DNA from: Mesostigma viride
Lineage: Eukaryota; Streptophyta; Mesostigmatophyceae; Mesostigmatales; Mesostigmataceae
Reading direction: 5' to 3'
Assembly (NCBI GenBank): GCA_009746045.1
Contig: RPFO01000106.1
Location: forward strand, 1,571,711 to 1,635,710
DNA: 64,000 nucleotides
Shown: piece after piece, positions 53,527 to 64,000 of the stretch
Layout: every line of letters begins with the position of its first letter
Numbering within the stretch: the first letter of the stretch is position 1
Program-made: the position numbers and the translations under genes
The notes under the pieces: generated by a model
Told to the model about the DNA's origin: nothing
What the model saw: only the letters and a program-made list of their open reading frames with translations
Databases searched by the model: none

Positions 53527-54511
53527 TGTCGCGTCCGTGATCTATCACGTCCGCAATTCAGATTTTAGCGTAATTCTGACGTCCGCAGCCTTGTGCGGGT
53601 TGCTATACCGCGGCCCGGTACTGACGCCGCGGATCTCAATTGTACTCACGCGCCAAGTCCGCTGAATTTGCTGACGGAACTTTTGGGCGGACCTGAATTT
53701 CACTGACATTCGTCACAAGGGCAGTTTGCCGAATGCTGGTACGCAGCAAGCCGGCGAGGCACTGAGCAGATGTGCAATTTCAGGATTTCAACGTGGGACA
53801 CCAGACACAAATGCAAGGAAGCCCCAGGCGGTGCCTGGCATAGCCGATAGATTTGCCCTTGTATATTTGTGTTCGCTTGACAGATAAAGCTTGAAGTTTA
53901 GCTTGTCGGAAATTAGACAATGTTATGATTGGCTGATGTCTAAAGTGGCGCTAGTGGCGCCAGCCGCCAGGCTTGAGCTTTGAGCAGTATAGAAGGATGA
54001 GCAACGAACCATGGTGGTCGTTGTTCGTCCGTTTCTCTCCCTCACAACTGGTTTGTTGTCTTCATGGGGTGAAATAGTTCGAGCAGCCCGGAGCAGCCCC
54101 CGTGAGTGGTTGCATGCAGTCAGTTGCCATGAGGATGGACTGACGGATATGACAATGTATTGGTTTTGTTAAGAATGTGTGTAAGACTGAGAACGAGACA
54201 AGGGACAGGGCCTTCGGGCACCCTGGTCGTCGTTGGCAAGAATGCCAGTAGGAACTAGGTCGGGAACACACGCGCACTGCCGCCACAAGGGGCCTGCAGT
54301 GGCGTCAACCAAGGGACCTCACAGCTGCTCTTATAACTACAACATTACAACTCGACACTCTTTGTAATTCGTCATGTATCTCATTGGAATTGAAATGTCT
54401 TTTGGTTGCTTTAATGATAAAGCATGGTCTCAAGAATCGGCTGGTTGGGCCGGATTGCCTGTCATGAAGGTGGCGGTGCCATAAAGGACCGCACCTTTCA
54501 TTCTCATTATA
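53527..54511 (+). repeat. 985-bp direct repeat, copy B
   Basis: Same length as copy A with only a handful of differences (for example gtaattctg versus gtacttctg). It abuts the LTR-like sequence at 54,512. Confidence 0.85.
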
Positions 54512-55191
54512 TACTGGATCTGGTACAGGACTGCAAGGATACTATAGACCTTGCAGGCTTGTGACAGGTCCAGTTGTATGAGAGTGAATGCCAAGAATTC
54601 CGCCATGGTTCTTGCAGGAAGTTGCCTTTATTAATACCAAGGAAACACAGACGTAAGTCACGTCACTTCCAAGACTGCACGCAGCACAGGCGACAGGGTC
54701 GCAGTGCCAAGAGAACGTGCACGCAAGAACTAGCGTCCCGGTGCGACCAAGTCACACATATAGGTTGTTAGGGACGCGTCCAAGTATGTAATCAGCTGCA
54801 CTGTCACAGCTGAACTGTCAATCAATTGATTACACAGACTCTGGCACGCCTTTGGCGCGCAGATCTATCAATTGTCCATACGGCTAGTCCTGTGGACCTA
54901 TCCGTACACTGCTCAGCATCAATTGTCTCATAGGTCCTGGCGCGCTACAGTGCGCCTACCTATCAATTGACCATCAAGTCCTGTACAAGTCCTGTCAACG
55001 TCCTGCGGACTATCAAAGTGACACTTGTACATCCTGTGTCCGTACGCGCCCACAGTGGCGCGCCGGGTACTGTCGGCACAGCCTAGGAAACGTCATAACT
55101 TTTACGTTCCTTAACCAAATGAGGCGTTCAAGGTGCCGTTGGAAAGAGCGTAACAATCTCTATCCATCTAACGTAAATTCTTTACGTTAAC
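54512..55191 (-). repeat. LTR of a second, related retrotransposon
   Basis: On the minus strand it begins GTTAACG at 55,191, preceded by a purine-rich AAAGAAAAGAAGGGATTGGA, the same arrangement as at 50,440-50,466 in copy 1. Early LTR positions align with copy 1 (ccaac/agcggcacc, aaagttatg-cgtt). AATAAA near 54,630 (minus) may be its polyadenylation signal. The left end is not defined. Confidence 0.65.
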
Positions 55192-56000
55192 TCCAATCCC
55201 TTCTTTTCTTTAGGGATCACATCCCCTGCCAGGGACCCTTGAAGTAGCTTGAAATGTCCTTCACTCCAGCTTGAAGCTTGAACAGATGTCTTTAATGGCC
55301 ATTGCCATTCCCCCAGCCTTTTCTTTTAAGGAACTGGAAAAGAAACAGATCTGCCACAGGGAAAACCATTCCATGAGAAATGGATAAAAACCTATGGAAG
55401 TGGCATTACATAGTACCACCAGATATTAGAAGCACACAAATTAAATACATACAGGTTAATTCTATGAGGTCTTCTCCAGGAATTAATCCCATCACCTCGG
55501 TAGAGCCTCCAGTACAATGACCTTCTGGCGGTGAGTTACATTAATCCCAGATACTAATCCCATAAAACCCAGTACATATTCAATATAAGTACAATAAATC
55601 CATGACAATTAAAATACCACTTGACAAAGTAAGGCGTATTACAATAGTTTGCCTGTCATTCTCTCAACAGGGGTCTATTGGCGCCCGTCTTACGGCGCCC
55701 GTCTACTTGCCAGATGGTAAACTGCCACAGCAAACAAATGACAAAATGAAACACATAGGCAACAATTAAATCCTGCCCTGGGGAACTAGGGAAGTCTGAA
55801 CAGGCAAACACCTGAACAGGCCAGCTTGTAGAAACATAATACCAGGGAATCGAACCCCGCCCTATAAACCCCAGAATAAAGGTTCCCAGACCATTGTGAG
55901 AGGTATGTACAAATATACATTTCTTTTAAGATAGAATACATGGTCTGTAATGGACCTGTCAACCTTGTGTAGTCAACAGCATGAACCCCAGCCAAAGCCT
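55192..56000 (-). mobile_element. 3' non-coding part of the second retrotransposon
   Basis: Matches the 3' region of copy 1 in layout: the T-arm-like block at 55,841-55,862 and the purine tract before the LTR. No RNase H frame follows, so the rest of the element is missing or displaced. 56,000-56,220 shows no feature. Confidence 0.55.
55841..55862 (-). other. tRNA T-arm-like block, second copy
   Basis: Reverse complement identical over 22 bases to 49,898-49,919; flanks are much less conserved (ctggggttt upstream in both). Confidence 0.65.
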
Positions 56001-56219
56001 GGCTGTATCCTGATTAAAATCAGAGTGAGTGTACCATGGTCCATGAGCCTTAGTACAGACTAAAATACAGGTATTATGCCAGTCACAATGCTGACACTAC
56101 CACACAATCTGCTCTCCAATGCCCTATAACCAGGCACCAGCTTAGACAGCTTGCTGAGATGGGTCCATCAGAGACTGAAGTTAGTCTCCATGCTTTGCTG
56201 TAGACTAAGTCTCAAAGGC

Positions 56220-56661
56220 ATTGTGAATACAACGTATGAATAAGCCTTGTAAACCTACGTTGGTATGTGAATATAAATACCACGTGGGCTATGCAGATAG
56301 GAATGCTAGTCGAGTCGCATACGTTTCCCTAGATAGGTACTTTGGGTACTGAGGTACGTGACAGATGTCAGTACCCAGTATACGTAGTGTCCTGTCATTG
56401 GACGGTACTAGAGTATCCTAGATAGGGACCGTACTGCAGCGTGCATTGATCTGTGATCGCACGATGCAGTGACTAGACTGCTACCTGTCATCGTGTGGCC
56501 TCGGGCCAACGGTCTGCACCCAACGGTCACTGGCGGCGCAGCCGGTGAGAGGAACGTTGATAAAGGGTAAACCTATTTTCTAATGAACCAAGCAATTCAT
56601 TGCTCACAGCATACAGTGTTCTCAAGCAATATATCCCGTCGTTCATTTCTCATATTCTAAC
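56220..56661 (+). promoter_or_regulatory. Probable LTR promoter of the third retrotransposon
   Basis: AATATAAATACCACG (about 56,269) is a TATA-like box. The sequence after the presumed LTR end (TAACTTGAATTTTATAAACG at about 56,659) resembles the bases after the 5' LTR of copy 1 (TAACTCAAATTACAAACAG), so this may be an LTR-leader junction. The start of the LTR is not identified. Confidence 0.35.
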
Positions 56662-57171
56662 TTGAATTTTATAAACGCTCTTCAGCAACATCAAACTCAA
56701 CAATGGTTCAAACCGGCACTGGAAAAAAAAAAAAAGAAAAAAAAAAAGAACCTATATCTTGGGGACGACGATGATGATCAGCGTCGTCCGCCAGACAACA
56801 GGGCACCGGCTGATGTCGGTGCGCCTGCATGCAATAACAACAAAACAAAAAGAAGACAAGGAAAAAGAAAAAGAAAACAAAAGAACAACCATGACAATAC
56901 CAGCCAGGTGGAGGGTCCGGCTGCCGCGAGGCAGTCCGAACAACCCCCCTCCCCTGTGCGCCAGCCGGTGGCGGAGCCGGTTCCCCTACGGGGCACCGAC
57001 CAACCTGTCCTCTTCCCCGGCGGCTGCGACAGCAGCACCCACTGCTGGAGCAGCCATGGCGGCGGCAATGCGGCAGGAAAACAACCCCCCAGGAGGCACC
57101 GGCCCCGCGCCGGCCCCTGGGGCTTCCAGCGTAAGCAAGTCCGTTGCTTTCTTTCCTCATGCATGCTCTGA
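56662..57171 (+). pseudogene. gag-like N-terminus, third retrotransposon
   Basis: One frame has a poly-Lys run then DDDDDQRRPPDNRAPADVGA and KRRQGKRKRKQKNNH. The adjacent frame continues AAMAAAMRQENNPPGGTGPA. Basic, Pro-rich composition and position before a CCHC-bearing frame (60.4 kb) suggest decayed gag. 57,172-57,540 holds open but unrecognised frames (e.g. WDECKGIVAFLAAQPLPSRE). Confidence 0.35.
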
Positions 57172-57539
57172 TATAATGCTCAAGAGCGGTGGCTATCTTT
57201 TCAACATATCATAACCAAACAGAAAGCTATCGCTGCAGCATGAGGAGCATAGAAACGCTCCAGCTGTTATGTGATAAAAGCACTCCTGGCCTATCCCCAT
57301 CGCCGGCGGTGGGCGGCCTGGGCTGGACGGCATATGCAAACGAGACAAGTATCTCCGTCCACCCCAACGTGACTTATCTGAATGAATGTCATGTCTTTTG
57401 AACGCAGATCTCCCCATTTTATTTGGGATGAGTGTAAGGGTATTGTTGCTTTCTTGGCAGCACAGCCTCTACCCTCTAGGGAGACTGTTGATCCTCTCTA
57501 TGTCAGGGCTGAGGGCCCTTAATCAAACCCACTGCTGTC

Positions 57540-57905
57540 CTCTCATTACAAGCAAACAAACGAAACTGTTACCAAACCATGGTTGGTGTTGAGGCAGCAC
57601 AGATGCTGTCCTCTCACTGCAAACAAACAAACGAAACTGTTACCAAACCATGGTTGGTGTTGAGGCAGCACAGATGCTGTCCTCTCATTACAAGCAAACA
57701 AACGAAACTGTTACCAAACCATGGTGGGTGTTGAGGCAGCACAGATGCTGTCCTCTCACTGCAAACAAACAAACGAAACTGTTACCAAACCATGGTTGGT
57801 GTTGAGGCAGCACAGATGCTGTCCTCTCATTACAAGCAAACAAACGAAAATGCTACCAAACCATGGTGGGTTTTGAGGCAGCAAAGATACTGTCCTCTCA
57901 ATCAA
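57540..57905. repeat. 72-bp minisatellite
   Basis: About five units containing AACGAAACTGTTACCAAACC and TGAGGCAGCACAGATGCTGT. The last unit (ttttgaggcagcaaagatactgtcctc) resembles a pol segment at 60,600 (ttttgaggcagcaaccttactgtcctc), so it may derive from the retrotransposon. Confidence 0.85.
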
Positions 57906-57941
57906 TACAATGAACAAACAAGAAAAGCTGCGATTAATTAA

Positions 57942-60212
57942 GGGGAGGTGGCACCCCAAAACCCTTAAAAATTGACCTATGCTAATATCACTTGAAATTC
58001 ATTTGCACAACGCTAAGTTATGATTGGGGGCACTAAATAACATCTCTAGTGAGTTGTCCATGCACTTGTTGGGGGTACTACCCCCATATATACACCAATA
58101 ATGCGCTATAAATAGCAAAAGACGCTAATTAGGGCTGGGTATGCCCCAGCCAATGCACACAATGTTTATTTGCAAAACTGCCTGCAGCGTTTTTAGTTCC
58201 CTGAGTTTGTAGCTTGCTGAGCTATTTACATCATGGAAAGGGCGAAACCTCGAACAGTTATTAATTTCCCCGCAAAACGACCCTTTTTTTACCGGACATT
58301 CGGAATAACTTTTTATAAACACGTCAAAAAAATACTTTTTTCTGCAGCGAAAATCCGTCTAACAGGGGGACAACTGTCTTCCAAGTCCCAGGTCATTCCG
58401 ACAAGTCTAGCTCAAGTTATAAAGTTAAACGTGCTAAAACCTGAACATAAGCTAAAGGAGGTTTTTCTTTGTACAAGGCCAGTTAGGCATGATGTTTTCC
58501 ATCCAAAAAGCCTGAAAGCATGCCCTACTCGATCACAATACATAAGCAAAAAGCTAGGCACCTCATCTGCCCTCACCTGCCCTCGGCATGGCCAACCTTG
58601 CCAGCCTACTGTAAGCATAGCAACACGATCGTTAGGCATACATGCCAAGAGAGCATACACATTAGTCAACCCAAGGTTACCTTGTAAACTTCATGATTAG
58701 AACTCAGCAAATCTATGACCAAAAGCACATATAAATATTTCTTGCACACTGATGACGACACATGCTCAAGGTTTGGGGTCACTGTGACACGCACTGATGG
58801 GTTTCCTAGACGACCACCTGACAGGCGCTAAGGACCACTCAGTAACCAAGTTAACACAATCACACTTTACATGCCATCCAACATGCATCAAATACATGCT
58901 GAATATGTTATGAAGTACAAAGGGGTGGCCACACACCTCATACACCTTCACCGTCCCTCGAGCATGGCCAGACATATAAGCATGTGAATAGCAATAATGA
59001 TGATGGCACTAAAATGCCTAACCAGCATTTTCTATGTTTCTCCCAGGTTAGAGTGTAAGGTTTATGCCAACCAAGCTAATCAACACAGCAACAACTCCTT
59101 CACTGCCATACCTGAGATGGGCAACAAACTGGAAATATGGAGGGCAAGGAACCAAGGAGATCATGGCATACAACGATGGCATGCAGTCAACCATGTCAAC
59201 CATGGTTGGCTCAGCACATTGCAGTCTTTTCACATCATCATATCAAGGGAAAGCTCAAATAAACCAATGGTGGCAGCTATCTACATGCAGTCACACAAAT
59301 GCAATATCTCCAACATGATCGTCAATAAACACTTCCTCCCCTGCACGATAAAATGGAAAGAAACCATTGGCGGCCCTCCAGCGCATGAGCGCTGTGATGC
59401 CGCTGCGAAGAGAGGGTGCGTCACTCTAACACAACAAGAAGCGTCCATACGCACACCATCCTTGCCAGAACACGTTTTATGAAATGCCTTAAACCTTCCC
59501 GAGAAGCTATAGGCTTCAACTGAAGCGGCCCTAACCACGACATCAACGAAAACAATCTAAAGCTGCCAGGTATTCGGCAAGCAACGGCGAGCTAGCTGGC
59601 GGAAACGGCCCAAACAGAACGCAAAAACCTTCGAACGATGAGCTCATAGAAGAAAGAACTGATAGCAAATAACATTCGCGACAAATCTATACCTTGCCCT
59701 CGCAGATCCCTCGCTCAGGCGCGCAACAACGGCCCTTCTTTCATGGAAGATTCCGACATGCACTGCGCAGGCCTGAAGAATTACTTACCGACAATGGCCG
59801 AAAATGTAGCTAAAAGCACCAGTTCGGTTTGGAATTCAATGCTACCGATATTAATGCATCCTTGACGGTCAAAAAGGCCCCCCAAACTGCGAATTTACTG
59901 CCGCTATCACGAACTCTATTTTATTCCGCGCGACCAAAAAATGCAGTTTAACCCCCATGCCGATGGCAGTAAAAGAAAGCAGCGATATTGTAAACCAGCT
60001 ACTTGCCGCCACAACCCAACATCATGAAATCATCTTCTTCAACATTCGAGCATTTTTTTTGCATTTCTCTAGCCCTACATTGCTAGTTTCACCTAAACGC
60101 AGTCGCCATGACCACTTCCGCAAGGGGTGCGCGCACGGTGCACCCACTTTTCACGGTACGGCTGGTACCGCGAATTTTTTCGCGCGGAAAATATTCGGCG
60201 CGCCACGTCCCC
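57942..60212 (-). mobile_element. TTAA-flanked DNA transposon, copy 2 (inverted)
   Basis: 2,271 bp, reverse complement of 39,360-41,620 with few differences. Both flanks read TTAATTAA, giving a TTAA duplication. It separates the gag-like start (56.7-57.9 kb) from the nucleocapsid frame at 60,221, so it inserted into the third retrotransposon. The 85-aa frame (59,538-59,281) is identical to that in copy 1. Confidence 0.88.
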
Positions 60213-60220
60213 TTAATTAA

Positions 60221-60287
60221 CAATAACAATACCAACAACAGGCCCTCACAGGGCAATAATAACAACAACAACCGGCCCCAACAGGGC

Positions 60288-60335
<48 letters not shown>

Positions 60336-60527
60336 AGGCAACCTGGCAACCCTGGAAGGGTCAGGTGCCTGAGGTGCTTCCAGACGGGGCACAGCCGCAA
60401 CCAGTGCAACCACAACCCTACACTGGTCAACAATGTGGATCTCTGCCCAGGCTGCCACTACACGAGGCACAACCTGGCCAGCTCCAGGCAGCCGTTGCAA
60501 CAGGCCTCGCTACCCAAATCAATGTGA
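60221..60527 (+). pseudogene. Nucleocapsid part of gag, third retrotransposon
   Basis: An AAC-repeat encodes Asn runs (NNNNRPQQGN), followed by VRCLRCFQTGHSRNQC, a CX2CX4HX4C zinc knuckle, and a second Cys/His cluster LCPGCHYTRHN. The N-terminal gag is separated by the TTAA element. Confidence 0.7.
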
Positions 60528-60897
60528 GTTCTCTCACCTTGCTTACTCTGAGGAGGATGATCTCATTACCATTGGGGATGGCAGCCAGGGCATAATTGAT
60601 TTTGAGGCAGCAACCTTACTGTCCTCCCAACACCCTGTACTGGAACCTTACATAAAGGCACTAACCCCTACTGTTGACAACTCCATAGATATCAAGGAGC
60701 TTGCTCATCAGCTGCACCTAGCCATGGGTCATGAAACAGTGGCTGAGGAACTGGCCAGACGGCTGGGGGGTAGTAGCATGGGAAAACAACTCAGGAATGC
60801 AGTAAAACTGGCTAGACAACACTGTCAAGAATGTCAGTTCAATAGCCCCAAACCTCAAAAATGGCATACTGCAACTCCTTCCACCACTAGGGCATGA
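60433..60897 (+). pseudogene. Integrase zinc domain, third retrotransposon
   Basis: DIKELAHQLHLAMGHETVAE and LARQHCQECQFNSPKP give the H-H-C-C integrase zinc finger. The frame ends TGA in ATGA, overlapping the next frame by four bases (minus one). This is probably a one-base mutation rather than programmed shifting, because the linker continues naturally. Confidence 0.7.
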
Positions 60898-63440
60898 TAG
60901 TGGGGGATGTGATGCACATCAACAAAGATGTCCAACCCTACCTGATCCTAAAAGATTCATGGTCCAGGTTCACAGTAATGGAACCCCTACCTGGCATGTC
61001 TGCAGGGCAGCTACGTGTTGCACTCATGATTGCTTTACCCAGATTCTACCCAGTTGACAGAATTTTGCTTGATCAACAATTTTCTTGTCTGACTGACCTG
61101 GAAGGGTGTGAAGCAATAGAGATTGCTGGGCTGGAAGATCATGAGGGTCAGGGGGTCATTGAAAGAACCATCAGATCTGTCAAAACCCTACTAGCCAAAA
61201 ATCCTTCCAAGGATGCTACTTCAGGGGTCTATTGTGACAGGGCACTCTGGTGTCATGAAATGTGCACAACCCTAAACATGAGACCTGTCTTGCATGCCAA
61301 GTGGGGTGAAGTAATCCCAGCAGGCCTGCAGGCAGGTGTATATCCCCCAGAGGTGATAGCACTGTACAACACTGCACGTGCACAAACCTCAGCAAAACTG
61401 GCAGAAAAAGATAAAACCCATCCCAGGCCAGTATTCCAAAAAGGTGATCAAGTTCTCTATTACAAGGAAAACAGCTTTGGTAAGGTTGGAACTTGGCTAG
61501 GTCCAGTTACCATCCGTGGATTTACCAAAAACAGCAAGACCGTGGAGGTCAAGCACAATATCAATGGGAAGCGTCACAGGGTGAGCTGTCATAGAATTAA
61601 GAAGTATTATTCTCCCATGGCAGACGTGCCTGGGGAAGAGTCTTTAAGCATGGACTCACTACTTCTATCTGGCAACTCCAGCATGCCCAGCAGTAGCTCT
61701 GAGCCACCAATTACTGCTGTTGACAGCACCACAGCACCCTCTGTGAACCCTTCCACCCTCAGTGAAGCCAGGCCCACTTCACAACCTGGGGATTGCTTAA
61801 CCAGGCACGAGGTAGCTGGGTTGGAAGCATTAGCTCAGCCCCAAGGCACCAAATTGTCTGCCAACCCTCCCGCTCTGAGGTCAAGATTGGCAGTCGCCTT
61901 GCAAGCATTACACAGGTCACATAAGCAACAAGCTGCTGTGGCCGCAGGGTTGGCAAAAGTCTCAGCTGTGTGCACTAGTCAGGACCCCTGGACCCTGGCA
62001 ATAGACACTCAGGCACAGGTCAGTGTGATCAGTGCACAAGCCATCCCTGGTCTTGAGATTGCACCTTCATTTTGGGCACGGGTGCAGGATTTCTCAGGCC
62101 AAAGCTCACTGGATGTAGTGGGACAAGTGATGCTCCCTATACTTGGTATTCAGACACCCTTCCAGGTGGTGGAGGGGTACTCTGGTAACACCTTGTTGGG
62201 GGAACCTTTTGTATCCTATCCTGGGGTGCTTATCTCAGCTAATGAGCTCAGTGTCACAGGGGTGGGTGCAGTTCCTCTGGACCACTTTAAAATCCCTCTC
62301 TCCAGTATTGTCCCTGGTATGGATGCTGTCATCAAGGCAGTCAACACTCAGTATGCACCAGGGGAGATCCCTGATCTGGACAAGTTAGTGCACAGCCAGT
62401 TCCTCCATCCCTCAGCCTTTGGGCTGGGTAAGTGGGACATAGCCATGCACTCACCCCACCAAATCTCCCACGTCATACAAGAATGCAAAACACAAAAAGG
62501 GTTTACCAAGTGGCTGATGGCCATTGTCCACCAAGCCAGGCAGGAATGGGTCCTGCCCAACCCCAAAAACCCTCAATACAAACCTCCTGTCACCCCTTCA
62601 TGGGACGTGCCAGAGGGAGCCAAAAAGCTCAGATTAAAATTTGTTCTCAAACAAAAACCACAAAAAGTGGGCTCCCCAATCTTCCATGCCAGACCATGTG
62701 TCACAGAATTAAAGGGGACATCCACACTGCCAAAAGGGGAAACCTACACACCTGGGCTGCAACAAACCTCACTCAGGATCATGCTCTCCCTATTCCTCCA
62801 CAACCTCAATGCAGGCCAAGACTATGTCTGCAAAGCCACTGATATTAAAAGGGCCTTCCTCAGGGGGGACCCAGAAAAGGCTGAATCTGTGTGGAAAGGG
62901 AAGGTGTACGTGGTAGACACCCCAGCTGTGTGGAAACCTTACATTGATGAGCCCCACCTTATCATCAACATTGGGGTGGAAGGGCTTGTCAGTGCCCCAA
63001 AAATTTTCAGAGACTCAGCAGAGGAAGTATTCAAAAAGCTCAAGGCCACGTATGATGACCTGGACCCATGCTTTTTTGTTGTACCCACCCCCTCTGGACT
63101 GCTGTTCTTTGTGTGGCATGGAGATGACCAACTCATTTGTGGGCCTAGAGCTGAGGTGGAAACCTTTATTCAGCAGGTCCAGGAATCATATGAGATTGGC
63201 AAACAGGTGGAATTGAGCACAACCCCCATCCAGTTCTGTGGCATCATGTTGCAGCTGCACAGGCAGCCAGATCAGTGGGTCTGCTCTCTCTCTCCTCCTG
63301 CAGAATATATCCAAGATTGTCTAGATCTGCTGCACACACTACCTCCCCTTACACATGTGTGCCACTGTTCAGGGCAAACTGGGGTGGTGGTCAGCCATCT
63401 GTGGGGCTCCCTTAGCTGTCATCAGCAGGGTCACCCATGA
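60894..63440 (+). CDS. Integrase-protease-reverse transcriptase polyprotein, copia-like
   Basis: 848 codons. Integrase core: GDVMHINK (D), ILLDQQFSCL (D), EGQGVIERTIRSVK (E), then an SH3-like module GDQVLYYKENSFGKVGTWLG. A Ser/Pro linker (residues about 250-340). Protease: WTLAIDTQAQVSVISA (DTxA) near residue 365 and GNTLLGEPFVSYPGVLI near 430. RT: KLRLKFVLKQK, CKATDIKRAFLRGDPE (motif A Asp), GLLFFVWHGDDQLICG (HGDD in place of YxDD). The order integrase-protease-RT differs from Ty1/copia (protease-integrase-RT). The frame breaks near 63,350 before RNase H. It is longer and cleaner than copy 1 and shares its domain order at low sequence identity. Confidence 0.85.
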   Translation: MIVGDVMHINKDVQPYLILKDSWSRFTVMEPLPGMSAGQLRVALMIALPRFYPVDRILLDQQFSCLTDLEGCEAIEIAGLEDHEGQGVIERTIRSVKTLLAKNPSKDATSGVYCDRALWCHEMCTTLNMRPVLHAKWGEVIPAGLQAGVYPPEVIALYNTARAQTSAKLAEKDKTHPRPVFQKGDQVLYYKENSFGKVGTWLGPVTIRGFTKNSKTVEVKHNINGKRHRVSCHRIKKYYSPMADVPGEESLSMDSLLLSGNSSMPSSSSEPPITAVDSTTAPSVNPSTLSEARPTSQPGDCLTRHEVAGLEALAQPQGTKLSANPPALRSRLAVALQALHRSHKQQAAVAAGLAKVSAVCTSQDPWTLAIDTQAQVSVISAQAIPGLEIAPSFWARVQDFSGQSSLDVVGQVMLPILGIQTPFQVVEGYSGNTLLGEPFVSYPGVLISANELSVTGVGAVPLDHFKIPLSSIVPGMDAVIKAVNTQYAPGEIPDLDKLVHSQFLHPSAFGLGKWDIAMHSPHQISHVIQECKTQKGFTKWLMAIVHQARQEWVLPNPKNPQYKPPVTPSWDVPEGAKKLRLKFVLKQKPQKVGSPIFHARPCVTELKGTSTLPKGETYTPGLQQTSLRIMLSLFLHNLNAGQDYVCKATDIKRAFLRGDPEKAESVWKGKVYVVDTPAVWKPYIDEPHLIINIGVEGLVSAPKIFRDSAEEVFKKLKATYDDLDPCFFVVPTPSGLLFFVWHGDDQLICGPRAEVETFIQQVQESYEIGKQVELSTTPIQFCGIMLQLHRQPDQWVCSLSPPAEYIQDCLDLLHTLPPLTHVCHCSGQTGVVVSHLWGSLSCHQQGHP

Positions 63441-64000
63441 TGTTCTAGTCAAATCAAATGCAGTCACATCAGGAAGTTGGTCAATGACTGCCCCCCCTCA
63501 TCCTCCATGGCCTGAATCTGATGGAAGACATCCACATCCAAGTGTCATGGACAGCTCCATGGAGAGCAGAACAATCAATCAGATGGGGGCACGGGAATCA
63601 GGGCTGTTTTTTCTCACCAACAGGTCAGATTACATGTCCCTCACTTCCTGGTACAGCAGGCTACACCGCAGAAAACCTGGCAGCAGCAACTCAGCTGAAT
63701 GTCGTGCTGTGGTGTCTGCTGCATTGCATGCTCGTTCCCTGCAGCACATGCTCACCTGGCTACAAACCCAGGCAGGCAGCACATGCAATGTCATCTCACA
63801 TCTCTATACTGACAGCTATCTGTGATCAGTTTTCTAACCAAGAAATCTGTTTCTGCTGCTGTCCACACTGACCTGGATTGGGTGATCCTCAAACAGGAGG
63901 CCACCTATTTTTCCAGCTGGACTCATGTGGATGATGAGGACAACCCAGCAGACGCTCTAACGAAGCTGCGGGATGCTGCTGGCCAACAGTACCAGCTCCT
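63355..64000 (+). pseudogene. RNase H end of the third retrotransposon, runs off the edge
   Basis: After a frame change: WSAICGAPLAVISRVTHDVL (cf. FASICGPSLMVHSRM in copy 1), VMDSSMESRT (Asp), SWYSRLHRRKPGSSNSAECR (Glu), HLYTDSYL then a stop at about 63,825. Another frame holds VDDEDNPADALTKLRDA, the usual copia pol end. The 3' region and LTR lie beyond the window. Confidence 0.75.

Noticed and set aside
52090-54520. Target duplication ACTGG around the 985-bp repeat pair
   Set aside because: The left ACTGG is three bases away from the repeat edge and those bases are not matched at the second copy, so it is probably chance.
60890-60900. Programmed frameshift at the ATGA overlap in the third retrotransposon
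   Set aside because: The integrase linker reads naturally through a single-base change, no slippery site is visible, and other frame breaks show decay.

Overview
The window looks like nuclear DNA from a repeat-rich eukaryote, most likely a unicellular green alga. It has spliced host genes with short GT-AG introns (one GC-AG), several LINE, copia-like, Harbinger-like and other transposon families, heavy micro- and minisatellite content, and a remnant of what looks like large algal DNA virus sequence. A prasinophyte such as Cymbomonas, known for repeat-filled introns and endogenous viral elements, is a plausible guess but not shown. All calls come from reading the sequence; no search was run.

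Host genes. (1) 1.8-8.1 kb, minus strand: the 3' part of a SNF5/BSH-type SWI/SNF chromatin-remodelling subunit. One intron is filled by about 58 tandem copies of its own 5' splice site. (2) 9,352-12,057, plus strand: a complete five-exon OTU-family cysteine protease of 280 aa with GDGRC and HYN catalytic motifs. (3) 18,971-27,435, minus strand: a complete ten-exon FAD/NAD-linked 'disulfide' oxidoreductase of 574 aa in which both redox cysteines are replaced. Its introns carry tandem copies of exon-intron junctions. Between these genes lie LINE fragments sharing a hairpin plus (TTAAT)n 3' end, a dispersed repeat family and simple repeats.

34.3-51.9 kb. A small endogenous viral block (minus strand: virion-like fragment, fibre-like protein with 30-aa repeats, Cys-rich protein, DUF5763-like zinc peptide) is split by a 15.7-kb LTR retrotransposon with a 7-bp target duplication. 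That element itself carries a Harbinger element (TTA duplication) and a TTAA-flanked element side by side in its 5' LTR, and a third DNA element (8-bp duplication) inside its protease coding region.

51.9-64 kb. This stretch holds two 985-bp direct repeats, part of a second LTR element in reverse orientation, an inverted second copy of the TTAA element, and a third copia-like element running off the right edge.

The most unusual system is the copia-like lineage. In two diverged copies the aspartic-protease-like domain sits between integrase and reverse transcriptase instead of upstream of integrase. The RT active site reads HGDD instead of YxDD. One copy has an extra ORF before gag, and a tRNA T-arm-like block is conserved in the 3' region. 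The second unusual theme is the seeding of intronic minisatellites from splice junctions, seen in two unrelated host genes.
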